This document shows, piece after piece, positions 47,484 to 58,870 of a stretch of 64,000 nucleotides of DNA (the stretch's first letter is position 1; the number at the start of each line of letters is the position of its first letter). The DNA comes from Epiperipatus broadwayi (lineage: Eukaryota; Onychophora; Udeonychophora; Euonychophora; Peripatidae). Location of the stretch: NCBI GenBank assembly GCA_028023455.1, contig JAQFVV010006238.1:6766572-6830571 (forward strand), given 5' to 3'. The notes beneath the pieces are model-generated. The model saw only the letters and a program-made list of their open reading frames with translations. It did not search any database and had not been told where the DNA came from. The position numbers and the translations under genes were made by a program.

Positions 47484-48369
47484 TTTAATGCACAAATCAG
47501 CGCATAACAGCAGAGCTTCTTTAAATTAAATCACAATTTATTATAAACTTAATATAAATTATAATACATAATAAATAATGCCTGAGCGCTTTCAAGAGAA
47601 CTTAGCTCTCATAATCATGGGTAACAAAGAGTAAGCGTAACAAGGTTGCTATGTGTAAATATATGCAGATATATGTAAATTAATTGAACTATATGCGTAA
47701 ATCTAATTAACCCATTTCTTAGAAATTTTATAACACGCATCTTTCCTATTCATAGCCTTATCATCCATGGCAATAAAACATGCCTCCTTCACCTTTCTCT
47801 TAACATCATTTCTTTCCCTACAAATTATTCTTGGATTTTCAGGTTCACATGAATGACCAGTTAATTTCTGATGCATTGCGAATATTGAGTTGTAAGCTGG
47901 GTCTGCTTGGGCCTTGTTGTAAGAATATCTGTGCTGGGACAATCTTGTTGAGAGAGTTGCTTTCGTTTCTCCATAGTATGATGCCATGCAGTTATTTTCT
48001 GGGCATGAGATATTATAGACAGCCTGAGAAATGTTGTTGGGTGTTACAATATCTTTTGCATTGTTGATAATTCTATTGCCATGTATGATAAGGCTATGAA
48101 TAGGAAAGATGCGTGTTATAAAATTTCTAAGAAATGGGTTAATTAGATTTACGCATATAGTTCAATTAATTTACATATATCTGCATATATTTACACATAG
48201 CAACCTTGTTACGCTTACTCTTTGTTACCCATGATTATGAGAGCTAAGTTCTCTTGAAAGCACTCGGGCATTATTTATTATGTATTATAATTTATATTAA
48301 GTTTATAATAAATTGTGATTTAATTTGAAGAAGCTCTGCTGTTATGCGCTGATTTGTGCATTAAAATTG
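47480..48369. mobile_element. Penelope-like element end with 296-bp inverted arms
   Basis: Left arm 47480-47775 and right arm 48074-48369 are near-identical reverse complements (for example CAATTTTAATGCACAAATCAGCG mirrored by CGCTGATTTGTGCATTAAAATTG). The 298-bp centre holds the start of a GIY-YIG domain, and both arms encode the protein's last residues (ISKKWVN, then stop). The simplest reading is a severely 5'-truncated PLE plus an inverted copy of its 3' end. The arms differ at very few positions, so the event is recent. Confidence 0.85.
47703..48073 (-). pseudogene. GIY-YIG endonuclease domain of Penelope-like element
   Basis: Reading on the minus strand from 48073 to the stop at 47703 gives one open frame of about 123 codons. 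VYNISCPENNCMASYYGET carries the GIY-type tyrosine and, 10-14 residues later, YYGET in place of YIGET. STRLSQHR supplies the conserved arginine and histidine, and a KVKEACFIAMDD segment follows near the end with the glutamate position of the family. In PLEs this domain nicks target DNA for priming. The RT half is absent, so the copy is incomplete, though this domain looks undamaged. Confidence 0.82.
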
Positions 48370-48371
48370 TA

Positions 48372-48551
<180 letters not shown>

Positions 48552-48764
48552 CATACTAATAGCAATATAAACTATTTTTAAATGAATTTTAGATGTAAGA
48601 CATGAGATGAAAAGCAATAGTAATAAAACTATAAATGATTTTTGAGAATTAGTTAGAGTTTTCTCAATGGAACAATTAATATAAATTAGTTTAAAATTAA
48701 TACTGTTTATTAATTAATTAAATTTAATTGTATAATTATGCAAATATATATATATATATATATT

Positions 48765-48975
48765 GAAAAGAAATCAAGTCATACATCATGTGACTTAATT
48801 TAACATGTTTGTACTACAAATGTTATATAATGAGCTTTGATAGCTCTTAACAGGCCTTTCCGAAAATCCCTATCTCCAGACTGGACTGAGAAAGCCAAAA
48901 GTTCGAAATCAGTCTGGGGATAGGGGTATTTGGAAAAGCTTGTTAAGAGCTATTAAAGCTCATTATATAGCACAC
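48765..48975 (+). mobile_element. R4 hammerhead element, copy 2, giant hairpin
   Basis: Starts AAATCAAGTCATACATCATGTGACTTAAT like the copy at 25263. 48822-48882 and 48911-48971 form an almost continuous 60-bp stem (GTTATATAATGAGC pairs with GCTCATTATATAGC; CCCTATCTCCAGACT with AGTCTGGGGATAGGG), leaving a 28-base loop that contains ribozyme core text. No protein is encoded. Confidence 0.72.
48880..48925 (+). ncRNA. Hammerhead-like core at hairpin apex (R4), degenerate
   Basis: CTGAGAA (48886-48892), a loop region AGCC-AAAA-GTTC, GAAA (48905-48908) and GTC ending at 48914. Position 8 is A instead of G, as in the other R4 copy, and the AGTC/GACT part of the giant stem competes with the hammerhead fold. 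Probably inactive. Confidence 0.4.
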
Positions 48976-50265
48976 CCATATATGCCAAATTCGTTTATAC
49001 CAATTATTGTCTTTTTTCAAATTTGTTTTTTTCCAAAGTCCTATGATAAGCCAGTTTTTTTAAATATTCCTTTCTTCCATTATTTTTCTTCTCATGTTAA
49101 CTTTTTAGAGATCTGATATTCTTTTATTAAAGTGATGAATTCTATTTCCAGAAGTAAATAGGTTATTCTTGAAACATTATACTTGGGAGTTCATATCCCA
49201 GGAAATGTTTCTTTATAATATTCAATATGTTACTCTAAATACCTATCACTACCTTTAATTATCATTTCTTAACTTTACCTATTTTAGAACTGTTCATATT
49301 TTTTCCTTTCAATATACATTTTATTCTGTCAATTTTTTTGTTAATTTCTTTTTCTAAAATCCATGTTTTATATCTTTAGATGTCAATACTTTTTAGATTG
49401 TTTTTAAAATATATATTTTTGTCTTTTTTATAATATTATGAATACAATGCATAGATTTAAGCAAGTCTTTATAGCATTTAATGTTTTAAAATAGGTCTGC
49501 ATAATTGTATTCACAGTTTGCAAAAGATAACTGATAGTTACTCAATGAAGTTAGATTTTGTCATAACTTACCACCTTTTTATTTACTTAGAGCTTCCTTA
49601 CATGTGTCTTATTTTTTAATATTTAATCCCTATTTTTGCTCTGCAGTTATTGATCAACCGCAATCATTTTGGTCACTGTAGAAATATAATGAATTCAAAT
49701 CTCATTTTCATTTAAGTTCTCCTTATACTAACATCTTCATCTCTTGAATTTTCAGTACAATCTAAGATAGATTTTAGGTTTAGTAATGACCATGAATTTT
49801 TTATGTTAGTCTTTCATGGCATAAATGGGTTATGTAATATCTATTGGTAATACCATTGAAGGATTTTAATGGTGTTTATACAGTGTTTAATAATGTTGCA
49901 CACTTTTATAATGTGCCAAAAATTAGAGAATTGCATTCTATTACATTTTATTAAGACAAAAATCAATTAATGGTCCAAAACCAACTTTTGACAGTCATTC
50001 TTCTACTAATTGCTATATGTATAGTATATGGCCAATTCAGGTTTTTGATTCTCAAAATATTTGTTTTTCTTATTCATAACTCTTTCCCTAATCACTATTT
50101 TATCATTTTGCTTTATCTATTTATTGAAAAGATAAGATTAATTTTACAAAAATCTTGGTATTTTACCATATTTTAAATGGTTTGATAATTGATTTCTTGA
50201 TTATTTATTCATATTATTTTTCTTCATTGTTTCTCTTTTTATTATATTCACAACAAAATGTTATA
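48976..50265. other. AT-rich desert; one signal-peptide-like frame
   Basis: A frame at 49970-50176 starts MVQNQLLTVILLLIAICIVY, a convincing secretory signal in isolation, but continues into AT-driven hydrophobic residues. No splice-site context or homology supports it, so it is not called as a gene. Confidence 0.3.
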
Positions 50266-50267
50266 TA

Positions 50268-51264
50268 AAAATATCTATGAAAATAGAATGGATGTGATGC
50301 ACTGTGACTTCTCCTTAAATGGAGTCAGGAATCTCTCAGCAACTATGCCCAGAGAAACCTGTGTGCCACTTTATCTTCCATTCCCCACTGTAAATTTTCC
50401 CATATTCTGTTCCATCCCATTTCCACAACATAATCTTTGTCAACTTTATAGCCTTTATATCTAAATCCCCCTTATTTTTTCCCAAACCCAGCAGAAAAAC
50501 GAATAATCCACTTTCTGTATAATCACTTTTTTCATATTTATTCTTCCATAACTTCATTATTTGTACCCTTTCTGTTTTCAAACATTTACATTCAATTAAC
50601 AAATACCTCATATTTTTTTTTCTTCCAGACTAAGTAACCCATATTTTTCCATTTACATGTATATTCTCTTGTTGCTAAACATCCCATTCTGGCATTAAAC
50701 AATAAACTACTTTTCTTATTATTATCATATATTAACTCGCATTTAATATTCTGTTTATTTCTATATATATATATTTAAACTCTTTTTACTCTCCATACTA
50801 GTTCTCCATCTCTCTAATATCTTATTCTTTATTAATAAATCTACTCTTTCATCCCATTCCTTATGACTATAACACTCAACAATCCTCCCAACACAATCAT
50901 TTCATCTTTTGTATAAATATATTGATATAAATTCTTTATCCAAATCTTTTGCATACCACATTACCTTTCTCACCCATCTTGTTGCCTTCCCTTTACTTGT
51001 AACCCAATTAAATATTATTTTGGCTATTCTTTTATTATCCATAAACTGCAATCTACCAAACATTTTCATTTTACTTTTTGCATCTCTCATATAAAAACAT
51101 GACCATCCCATTTCTCCTTGAATTGCTTCCCTTGCTGTCCATATATCTGCATCCAATGCATGTCTTCCTACTGCCCTTTGTAGTTTTTCTAAATAATCTA
51201 ATACCCCTTTACTAACACATAACCCATCATTACTATATGTTAACCCTGCTACTGCAACTCCCAT
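50268..51264 (-). mobile_element. LINE-B (second non-LTR family), C-terminal part
   Basis: Minus-strand protein text runs from 51264 to about 50300 and its 3' end matches the fragment at 1770-1935. It is distinct from the RTE family by protein sequence. The 3' end lies near 50270, without the trinucleotide tail of RTE. Only the part downstream of the RT catalytic core is present. Confidence 0.7.
50336..51264 (-). pseudogene. Non-LTR reverse transcriptase C-terminal region (LINE-B), broken
   Basis: Two good blocks are separated by degraded frame. The first (51264-50902) has VLDYLEKLQRAVGRHALDA, AREAIQGEMGWSCFYMRDA and KMKMFGRLQFMDNKRIAK, the pattern typical of the segment after the RT thumb in many metazoan non-LTR elements (LQR-x-AxRxxLGA, AIQGELGW). 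The second (50611-50336) has RYLLIECKCLKTERV, resembling the CCHC-like HxLxEC knuckle near the C-terminus, and WKWDGTEYGK. Upstream catalytic motifs are not in this copy. Exact clade is undetermined. Confidence 0.65.
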
Positions 51265-52855
51265 ATAATTCTAGCAACATCATATTTATTATATGAAAAC
51301 ACTGTTAATTTCTTTATTTGTCTCCATCTAGCTGTGAATTAATTAAACAAATCTAAAAGCTACAACAACAAAATAGAGAGTAGAATTAAACTTAATGCTA
51401 GATGTAAATAAGGTACAATTAATTATGAAATTATATTTAATTTAGATGGAGAATAAAAAAACTGTCTCTTATTTTTAAGAATCTCTGCATTATATAATTA
51501 TAGAGCAGAATTCCATTTTTACATCCAGCATTAATATTAATTCCACTCATAAATGTCAGTACTTTGGGAAAAATAGCTTCATTTACATCAAACAATACAA
51601 GTTTAGATTGTCCACACTATTCCTTAGTTTTTCAATGTAGTGTGATTGATTTGTTTAACTATGTCATGGCTGAAAGTAGATTAGTCATCTGCACACTACT
51701 TTCATAAACATTTAATGCCATACAAGGTTTAATGTGTATTACAGGTATATTGTTCTGTCACAATTTTTCTATTTGCATTATTTTTCTTGATTATATTACT
51801 TCTGTATGTCATGTTGCTACTTTACTTTTAGTTTCTTGATACATCAATTCACTTTTTAATTTTAGTTTATTTGGATGTTGGGTCATAAATTATCACATAA
51901 TACTAAATCATCCATGCACATTACTACTGTTACGCAATGCTTTATTTACCACTCTCTTTTACAGTTTACAGTTTCGATCATGCCAGCAACCTTCTTCAGA
52001 ACTTCTGCAATAAGAAAGATTAGTTATCATAGATTAATGGTTATTTTTGGTATCACCAATCTTGATATTGTTTTTTTTTTTTGGTGATTTTGCTTCCTAA
52101 GCTTGTACACTTTTGTGCATGCATTTTCTTAGTTTATTATTTATATATTTTGTTGTTTATCACTTCTAATACTGATAATTTATTTCTAAATTTACTGCAT
52201 AGTACAATTTTATATGATTAACTTGGAGTTTTTATATACTGTATTCTCTTGGAATTTTTACTCTTTTTACATACCATAGTTATATGAAGAAGTTATATTA
52301 TGATTATAATTAGTTAAAAACAATAGCTACATTATTGTTGGAGAACCTCCAACAAAATCTATATATTTTTACCTGTTGACTATTTTGCTATATAATTAAA
52401 TAAAGTAAGATTACTATTAAATTCCAAAATGTTTGCATTTAGATTAAAGAAATGAATAACTTTGCACTGATAAGATCTATACGTTTTTTTCTTAGAGTGC
52501 ATACCCCCATGTGGTCAATATAGGAAATGCTCAATTTGGTTTACATGATGAAGAGAAGAAAAATAAATCCTGAAGTGCTATAGCTTTTAGACTAAATAGA
52601 ATCTTTAGTATATCAATAAAGCAATTGCCTAGAGAAGTTAATTTTATCACAAATCCTGGATTTTAAAATTGAAGTTGGACCATGAAGCAGTTGTTTCTAA
52701 TAAAACTATTGCTAAAATTTACAGAAAAGTTTTATCTGCTGAATTTTTGACATATGAGCAGGAACAAGGTCAGTAAAATAAAATTGTACTTTTTAGATGT
52801 ATTTAAAGTGGACATCATGAACATTTTTTGTTACCACATCTCTCATCTAAAAAAT
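51265..52855. other. AT-rich desert
   Basis: No supported feature. Confidence 0.45.
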
Positions 52856-52859
52856 CCAT

Positions 52860-53480
52860 TATAACTCATCGTCATCATCATTTTCAATTATTACCATATC
52901 CCTGATGGATGAAGGTCTTTTGAAGTGTAATCCAGTATTTCTGATCCATAGACTCTCTTCTTCACATCACAGCATCAAACTTCCTTATTTCATTTATCCA
53001 TCTCACATGTGATCACTTTCTAGGTCTTTTGTGATCTTAAGATTCCAAAATTTTATGAATTATTATATCTTTTGGCAATCCATGCAACTTATGTTCATTT
53101 CAGTTCTTTTAATATTTTCAATGATGTCAATGATATCTGCTTGTTCTCTCATCCAAGTATTTTGCTTGCAATATTTTTTATTGCTCCCAACAAATATTTT
53201 TCTATCTTTTTATTGGATAGTTTATAATCTCTACATTGACCTTCTGTTAAGTTTCCTAGTCTCAGATTTATAAATAACTGATAAAATAATTCTATTAAAA
53301 GTCTTCCTTTTCATAAATGGAACTATATTCCCCTTTAAAGTTACTTCTAACCAAAAACATTCTATGTTTAATTTTGGAATTTATTTCAATCATTATATTC
53401 CCATCTGCATTGCTAATATGGCCAAGGTATTAATATCATTACCTCTCCTAATTTATGATTTTTATTCTTATATTCAATAG
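52860..53480 (-). mobile_element. RTE LINE 3' fragment, diverged
   Basis: GTCATCATCATTTTCAATTATTACC, GATGGATGAAGGTCTT, TTCCTTATTTCATTTATCCATCTCACATG and AGGTCTTTTGTGATCTTAAGATTCC are the reversed tail. Further on, GCTTGTTCTCTCATCC, TTTATTGCTCCCAAC and CCTAGTCTCAGATTTATAAATAACTG follow the reversed C-terminal coding part seen at 30700-30900. About 620 bp of a 5'-truncated, mutated copy. The 80-codon frame at 53031-53273 is antisense noise. Confidence 0.75.
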
Positions 53481-54097
53481 TAAAAATTAACACACACACA
53501 CAAATGATGGATTTTCAGTTCAAAATTTCATTTTCTCATAGTTTTATAATTGATAGTTCTTTAATTACTAAACAAAAAGCTTGATTCACTCAATAATAGC
53601 TAAAAACTAGTCTCTACATAATATCTAAAACAAACTAAAAAGAAGATTCAATGTCAAATACTATGTAATAACATGTATATGTCCTAAGAAATTTAGTGCA
53701 TTGGTGAAGTAAAAAAAAAAAGCTCTAAAGAACCCTGAATTAATACAAATTTAGTCATGTTCAGTGTCCACATATTGCATTATTCCCTGGTTGGCAAACT
53801 ATTTCATATTTATTTATGGTCTTGTGATGCTCATTTGAATATTTTTGATATGTGAAAAAAAAACGTTCTCATTAGTATTCATTTAATTAATTATTTTATT
53901 GACTCTAAAATGTCTTTTTAAAATCACTTTAGTGGAGTGGAACTATCATGCTTAGTTTATCAGTTTGGTGCTTAAACATCGCATAATGTCACAAGTGGCT
54001 GCTCATATAATTTTCATTTATTTTCATGTTTATCACATTGATGGGAATATAATCTCAATTTAGTTATAAGTTTCTTGGATTAATTCTCAGTTGAGGA
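53481..54097. other. AT-rich spacer
   Basis: No supported features. Confidence 0.45.
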
Positions 54098-54405
54098 AAA
54101 GTCAAACATCATTTGACCTCTTGAGCAATATTATTGTTTTGTTTTTAATAATAATAATTATATGGTCATTATTAATACTAAGCAAAAAACATCTACCATC
54201 TTCTAAAACAACTTGATATACGATTATTGATCAAATAAAAGCTCAAATATCATTTGGTCTCTTGAGCAACTGATTATATAATAATAATTATTGTTGCTTC
54301 TGGGTTAATAATATTAATAATTATAGGATCATTATTAATATTCAGCAAAAAAAATCTATGATATGCTGAATAATTTGACATATAATTATTGACAAAACAA
54401 AAGCA
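54098..54405 (+). repeat. Tandem duplication of about 145-165 bp
   Basis: CATTTGACCTCTTGAGCAA (54109) recurs as CATTTGGTCTCTTGAGCAA (54251), and GTCATTATTAATACTAAGCAAAAAACATCT (54163) recurs at about 54329. Two direct copies, the second slightly longer. Confidence 0.75.
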
Positions 54406-54739
54406 GATCTCTATGTCAACATCTTCAATAAATTTGAGGAACCAATGGTCATCAGATGATAATACTTTTAAATTTTCATCTTCAGAATGGTTTTTAGTCT
54501 TTGCTTTTATTAATGAGGAATTGAGATTCAAAAATAAAAGTAATTCTCTTATAAACCACTTAAAGCATATCTGAATCACTTCCACACTGAATCCCAACAC
54601 CTTAATGATAAAGACAAAACTCAGAAGTCAGTCTCAAGATGAGAAATTATATATGTGTGTGCGTGCGAAGGGGGGTTGAATGCAGGCAATGAAAAGATAA
54701 GAAATTATTAAAAAATGAAGAATATTTAATGCTGTAGAT

Positions 54740-55735
54740 ATTGCTAGCAGCTATGAATGTTTCTTTGCAAATAATATCTTAAAGATTAAGAAAATATTGC
54801 AAGAATTATCTCATAAAAGCAAACTATATATATATAAAACTTAAGATATATGATAAAATTAGGCTAAAGAATAATCAGTAATTATTCAAATTAAAAAAAT
54901 AATAAAAATTAGTAATCATAAATTAGGAGTTAATGATTTCAAATACCTTGGTCAGATTATTCATTTACACGAAAGCATGATAAATGGTATTAATTGTAGA
55001 ATTAAGCATGCTTGGAGTGCTTTTGATAAAATTAACATGAAATATGCTTATGTGCTTGAAAGAAATTTTTTTTTATATTCATCTGAGATTTGGAAACTTA
55101 AAAAAAAGATAGATATACAGAGACTTCAGATTATGCAACAAAGTTTTGTATATTGAAATAAACAAGAAAGAATTAAAAACAAAATGCATGGAACTGAAGA
55201 ACAAACAGATTTCGTAGGCAACATTGAAAGATGTAAGATATTGAACTAGAGCTGGGTATACATTTTGATAAAAAAAGTAATAGACGAATAGTAAAAAAAA
55301 AAAAAAAGAAATGCTTGAAAGTAATAAAAAGTGTGATCTCTGGATGTGATATTGTTGTGCTACAATTTATCGAATTTGGAACTACAGATCCAATGTATCA
55401 TTGCCCCAAACCATTCAGGATAAAATAGTCAAATGCTTCATTACTTCTTATTTTATGTGACTTTTGAGTATTGGAAATAACAGACTTGAGCTCTGATTCC
55501 ACAGATCTTGAGTTTTAAAGGCTTCCCCTCAACCATTGCAACACACTATGTAGAAATAACAGAATAACTGAAGTTTTAAACTAAATCCAAAGTGATTGTA
55601 AAAGACCTAAAGAGAGACCATGTGTGAGGTTGGCATGCTAAGAAGTTTAATGATGGGCAACAAAACAGAATAAAATAAGTTTGAAGTGATTTTCATTCTG
55701 CAGAGAATCAAAAATGGGTAAAAAAAAAAGGACCA
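54740..55735 (+). mobile_element. RTE LINE copy, heavily decayed, interrupted by SINE
   Basis: Aligns with 30470-31140: AAAATATTGCAAGAATTATC, AATACCTTGGTCAGATTATTC, AGAATTAAGCATGCTTGGAGTGC, CATCTGAGATTTGGAAACTTAA, ATACAGAGACTTCAG, then after about 280 bp of other sequence GTGATTGTAAAAGACCTAAAGAGAGACC and TTCATTCTGCAGAG. Stops throughout. The interruption at about 55310-55590 contains the SINE below. Confidence 0.75.
55470..55560 (-). mobile_element. tRNA-derived SINE inside RTE copy
   Basis: The minus strand reads GCAATGGTTGAGGGGAAGCC, ACTCAAGATCTGTGGAATCAGAGCTC, matching the SINE heads elsewhere. Its position between two adjacent blocks of one RTE copy indicates insertion after that copy. 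Confidence 0.5.
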
Positions 55736-56098
55736 AACAGCAAGTTTAAGCATATTTTAAATTATTAGCTCTAATAAACAATAAACAATAGTGTTTTTAA
55801 AAAACAACAACAGATATTTGAAACAATAATATGTGTGTGTGTTTTAAACAACTAACATTTGGATACATGAAGATTTTCTGAATATAATTTTTGGATTTAA
55901 ATTCAAGTGGTTACAGTCCAAAGACCAATCATAAGAGATAATGGAAAGTTAGCCCATTGATGATTATATGCTTAAAAGGACCAACTAACTCTTAAATTCA
56001 ATCTTGACAGGCAGAAAAAAAACATGCAATTATTCTCCTAAAATCACTGCTCTTCGTAAGTACCAAAAGTATCCATAAGTACAATGTACATCATTGGG
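55736..56098. other. AT-rich spacer
   Basis: No supported features. Confidence 0.45.
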
Positions 56099-56233
56099 GC
56101 CTTATATTATTATTATTTTAAGTGTCATAGCATTGGCCGAGACGCGAACCCGCAACTCGGGCAAACTGCCTGCAAGTGCAAGGCAGTCGCGCTGACCTCT
56201 CGATCACCAATGCAAGACAGGCCTTATATTATT
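56099..56233 (-). mobile_element. tRNA-like retroposon with 13-bp target duplication
   Basis: GCCTTATATTATT occurs at 56099-56111 and 56221-56233, exactly flanking the insert 56112-56220. On the minus strand the insert begins CTGTCTT, holds the tRNA-like body (56213-56130), and ends CTATGACACTTAAAATAAT. A perfect target duplication with a tRNA-like 5' part is the mark of LINE-mediated retroposition. The insert is strikingly GC-rich against its surroundings and thus young. Confidence 0.8.
56130..56213 (-). tRNA. tRNA-like sequence, type II (Leu/Ser-like), probably pseudo
   Basis: 84 bases. The acceptor stem GCATTGG pairs 7 of 7 with CCAATGC. The D region GATCGAGAGGTCAGCGCG resembles Leu/Ser tRNAs. 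The T arm GCGGG-TTCGCGT-CTCGG pairs 4 of 5. The anticodon arm is unusual: ACTGCCT pairs with AGGCAGT around a 9-base loop, so no normal 7-base loop or anticodon can be read. The flanking target duplication says it arrived as a retroposon. A SINE head is more likely than a working tRNA. Confidence 0.6.
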
Positions 56234-57345
56234 TTTATAAGCTTTTGGACTAGAATTGTATTAGATATTGGAATATATAAATTACTGTAATCAATGAAAT
56301 CATTATGTGAATTTGTAACGCCAGGCTTTAAAATTCTGTAATTAATTAACTCCTCATTAAAATACGTTTATTTAATTTAATTCTTTAGTCTCAATAAATA
56401 TAATAATTATTATTTTTACAATTGTTATTCTTTTGGACTCTTACAAATTGTGTGAAACGTCATTTATAAATCGTAATATTGTTGATGATTAAAAAGTTGA
56501 GAAATGGTATTCCTTAGATAATTAATGGGGATATTTTTTTGTCCTCTAAATTTGAAAGGTTGGAAATAAAAAGGAAGATGGATTTAAAATAGCATTAAAA
56601 AGAAAAAAACTAAAAAATTTAAAAGTAAAACCAATTTTAAAACAATTCTTTTAATGTCAATTTTTTGATGGTTGTTAGAAAAATTTATTAACCTTTACCA
56701 TCTAAATTTCTAATGTAGCCAAATAAATAAGTAAATAAACGGAATTATTATCTACGCATCTCTACATTTATTTTAAACTACAGTAAATCATGCAACAGAG
56801 AAGCGAATCTTAGCCAATCCTAATTTAGGTCAAAATTCCCAGAAGTTAAATAAAGTAAAATGAAACTACTAATAAATCTATTACTTGAGTGAACAAGAAA
56901 AGGAATACTATTTTTCACCTTAATTCTTTTATGTCCATCAAAAAGACTAATAAGTTTGAAGGTTAAAGGTCATCCCGATAATACGAAATTCATTAGTCTA
57001 CTGGAAGCATTTCAGTGTCTTTCTAACCAATCATACGGCCTCTGAGATTAGCACGGCCATCTGCTCACTACTTTGGCAATAAAGCAGTAAACTGTAAACA
57101 TTTTGAAATTGATATTTTTATATTTATCGATAATTATATCTATGCATATTAAGTATTTATATATGAATAAGTATGAATATAAATATCTATAAGTATGTGT
57201 GAAGAGTGCCAAAAGCAAGAAATAATTTGACAAGGTTGTGAAAGATGAGAGAAAGATAAAAACTTAATGGCTTATCTTATAGAAAAATAACTTTTATTAC
57301 TATCAAAAATTAGAGAAAAGAACAGGAAAAACTGGAGATAAAAAT
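56234..57345. other. AT-rich spacer
   Basis: No supported feature. The 61-codon minus frame at 57048-57233 is unrecognised. Confidence 0.4.
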
Positions 57346-57799
57346 TAAGGTCATCATCATCATCAACAACCATTATTAATCCAATGCAGGATGGTCTTTC
57401 CAAGTTCAATCCATCTTCTCCGATCTCTAACATCTCTTCTCCACATCACCCCTGCACACTTTCTTATTTCATCCATCCATCTTACATGTATCTCTTTCTG
57501 GGTCTTTTACAATCTCTTGAAATCCAGTTTAAGATTTCAATAGTCCATCTATTATCCTCTCTTCTAACAATATGTTCAGCCCAACTCCACTTCAGTCTTA
57601 ATTATTTCAATTAGGTTAGTAACATCTGTTTGTTCTCTTACCCATATATTGCGTTTTTGAACTCTTCTTGTTATTCCCAACATGCAACTCTCTATACTTC
57701 TTTGAATGGTCTGATGTCTCTGTATTGCTCTTCTATAAAGTGTCCAAGTCTTAGATCAATAAGTATGAACTGGTAAAACACATCTATTAAAAACTTTCT

Positions 57800-58870
57800 T
57801 TTTCAAACACATAGGCATATTTCCTTTTAGTATCAAGTTATTTCTACCAAAAGCACTCATTATGTTTCCATCTTTATTAATAATCTGACTTAAGGTATTT
57901 CTAACTGTTGGCTTCTTCTAACTAATCATAATCAATCTTTATTTTCATATTTTGAAAAAATCCATTAAACATTACTTTAGTCTTTTTAACATGAATCTTT
58001 AGGCCCACTTTCCTACTTTCATCTGATAAACTCTTGCAACATTTCCTGCAACTCAAAATCTAAATGACTTAAATAATCTCCATTTACTTTCACTCCTTTA
58101 GCTTCTCCATTTTAATTCACAAAATACTTCTTGCAGCATTGCTATAAAAAGTTTTTGAGATATGGAGTCACCCTGTCTTACACCCTTCTCAATGTTGACG
58201 TTCCTAGTATCATTAAATAGTCTAATTGTTGCTATTGTATTTTCACTAATATTCTTTAAAATGTGACAAAATCCTGGACCTATATCTTGATGATCCAATG
58301 CTTTAATCACTGAAGAAATGTTTATAGAATCAAATGCCTTTTCATAAACTACAAATCCAAAACATAATGACAACTCATATTCATTTGCCCTTTCTATAAC
58401 TTCTCTCAATATCTGGATATGATCTACTGTACTAAAACCACTTTTAAATCCAGCTTGTTCTTTTGGTTGGAATGTTCTCTGTAGACAATTTGTAATTATC
58501 TTGGTAAAAAATTTGTATAAAACTGATAAAAGGCTGAGAGACCTATAATTTCCAATATCTTCTTTATCACCTTTTTAAAATATTAATATAAATACTGCAT
58601 TCTTCTAGTCATCTGGTACATCTTTATCATTTAGACATTTGGTATATAACTTTGCTAAAAAAAATTCTATTTCTTCACTTGTTTCTTTTAATATATCAAT
58701 TATAATTCTGTCATTACCTGGAGCTTTTCCTTTCTTCATAAATTTAATTGCATGTTTTACTTCTTCATTTAAAATTCTGGGCAATTGAGAAGATATATTA
58801 GACATAGGAGGTACATGTTCTTTATTACTATATAATTCTTGATAGATATCTTCTATCCATTTCATGATGT
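57800..58870 (-). pseudogene. Reverse transcriptase of RTE LINE, catalytic box deleted
   Basis: Minus strand: MKKGKAPGNDRIIIDILK (58742-58690), NYRSLSLLSVLYK (58545-58505), QPKEQAGFKSGFSTVDHIQ, FGFVVYEKAFDSI (58350-58310, where motif A reads VVYEKAF and its catalytic D is E), GVRQGDSIS (58185-58155). At 58050-58062, compared with 30415-30465, about 40 bases are missing and with them the FSDD motif C. Loss of both catalytic aspartate positions makes the enzyme dead by two independent changes. Confidence 0.82.
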
